Source: a virus
IMG/VR virus record: IMGVR_UViG_3300009512_000102
Span: 1-21,694 of that record
Reading direction: 5' to 3' (one strand)
Length of the DNA stretch: 21,694 nucleotides
Below the pieces are notes generated by a model. That model had not been told where the DNA came from, ran no database searches, and saw only the letters and a list, made by a program, of their open reading frames with translations. Each line of letters opens with the position of its first letter. Position 1 is the first letter of the stretch. This document shows, in pieces, positions 21,268 to 21,694 of the stretch. The translations under genes and the position numbers were made by a program.

Positions 21268-21694
21268 ATGAAAAAGTATTTAGTAGTATTATTAGTTTCG
21301 CTTGGACTACAAACACAAGCACAAATCAACTATTGTGATTCAGTATCATATACTGTTGTACAAGGAACTCAAACATTAACTACAATAGGAGATGCATCGC
21401 CATTTATTAACATGGTAGATTCTATAGTATGGAGTTGGCAAGCATGCAACGCAACAATGTGCTATTCAGGTTATGGTGATACAGCAACATTTACAAATAT
21501 ACTACCAACAGATACAGTTAAAGTATGTTATGATGCATACATATATTATGACTCATCAATTTATATTTGCTCACAATGTGATTCATTAGTATATGATGCA
21601 AATTCATATTCATGGGTGTTAATGAATATGGGTAATCCAACTTCAATAAATGAATTAGAATTTACTTGGGAAGATGATGGTATCATATATGATA
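21268..21694 (+). CDS. Secreted hypothetical protein, Bacteroidetes style (3' partial)
   Basis: An open frame of 142 codons runs off the window end, so its length is unknown. Residues 1-18 form a clear signal peptide (MKKYLVVLLVSLGLQTQA), with cleavage before QIN. The mature part is Asp/Ser/Tyr/Thr-rich with cysteines in NYCD, QACNA, MCYSG, VCYD and CSQCD, suggesting an exported disulfide-rich beta protein. Near the visible end, NPTSINELEFTWEDDGIIYD resembles the linker of many Bacteroidetes secreted proteins, in which SINE(L) precedes the C-terminal sorting region. I do not know its function. A role at the host surface, such as adhesion or superinfection blocking, is only a guess. RBS is AAAAAGAAA-type, with no strong Shine-Dalgarno sequence. 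Confidence 0.7.
   Translation, partial: MKKYLVVLLVSLGLQTQAQINYCDSVSYTVVQGTQTLTTIGDASPFINMVDSIVWSWQACNATMCYSGYGDTATFTNILPTDTVKVCYDAYIYYDSSIYICSQCDSLVYDANSYSWVLMNMGNPTSINELEFTWEDDGIIYD

Noticed and set aside
1-21694. CRISPR arrays, insertion sequences, integrase or attachment sites
   Set aside because: I found no regularly spaced short repeats with unique spacers, no transposase or integrase motifs and no terminal inverted repeats; the only tandem repeats are coding ones.

Overview
This window is a stretch of a T4-like contractile-tailed phage genome (myovirus type). It is AT-rich and tightly packed, and every gene I accept lies on the + strand. The calls resting on clear signatures are tail sheath (gp18-like), tail tube (gp19-like), tape measure, a LysM baseplate protein, a baseplate hub, UV-damage endonuclease UvsE, single-stranded DNA-binding protein gp32 and recombinase UvsX. 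A marine Bacteroidetes host is suggested, by inference only. The last gene has a signal peptide ending QTQA-Q and a SINEL stretch of the kind common in Bacteroidetes secreted proteins, and a 57-residue protein resembles the small histone H1-like proteins of that phylum.

Layout. Bases 1-2766 hold the sheath (its start lies upstream of the window) and the tube, closed by a strong intrinsic terminator at 2789-2818. Bases 2876-14138 form a tail and baseplate assembly run: a zinc-finger gp26/gp51-like protein, a small overlapping chaperone-like frame, a 91-residue protein, a 1030-residue tape measure with four 55-residue hydrophobic repeats, a 931-residue tube-initiator-like protein with a Pro/Thr repeat leader, a LysM protein, two hub-type proteins (the second ending in an M15-type zinc peptidase domain) and a histidine-rich protein. 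Bases 14176-15183 encode a stripped-down family A DNA polymerase. Bases 15214-17835 hold an HNH protein, an unknown protein and a small membrane protein. Bases 17872-21025 are the repair and recombination block: uvsE, the H1-like gene, gp32 and uvsX. Bases 21033-21227 hold an RNA with tRNA ends but an oversized centre, followed by the start of a secreted protein that runs off the window.

Two promoter-like motifs split the map. TATTTATAT, usually preceded by TGA or TTGA, sits just upstream of tube-side, tail and HNH genes (2241, 2828, 3966, 15185) with no visible -35 partner, as T4 late promoters do. A bipartite element, AAATTTCC-like then 18 bases then TTATATT, lies upstream of the polymerase, the membrane protein, uvsE and the H1-gp32-uvsX operon. 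In two of these the ATG begins exactly 6 bases after TTATATT, which predicts leaderless mRNAs. The likely logic is an early/middle programme for DNA metabolism and a late programme for virions.

The least ordinary items are the promoter partition, the divergent polymerase, a T7 run at the gp26-like/chaperone junction that may be a frameshift site, the hub-fused M15 peptidase, the phage histone H1-like gene and the enlarged tRNA-like RNA.
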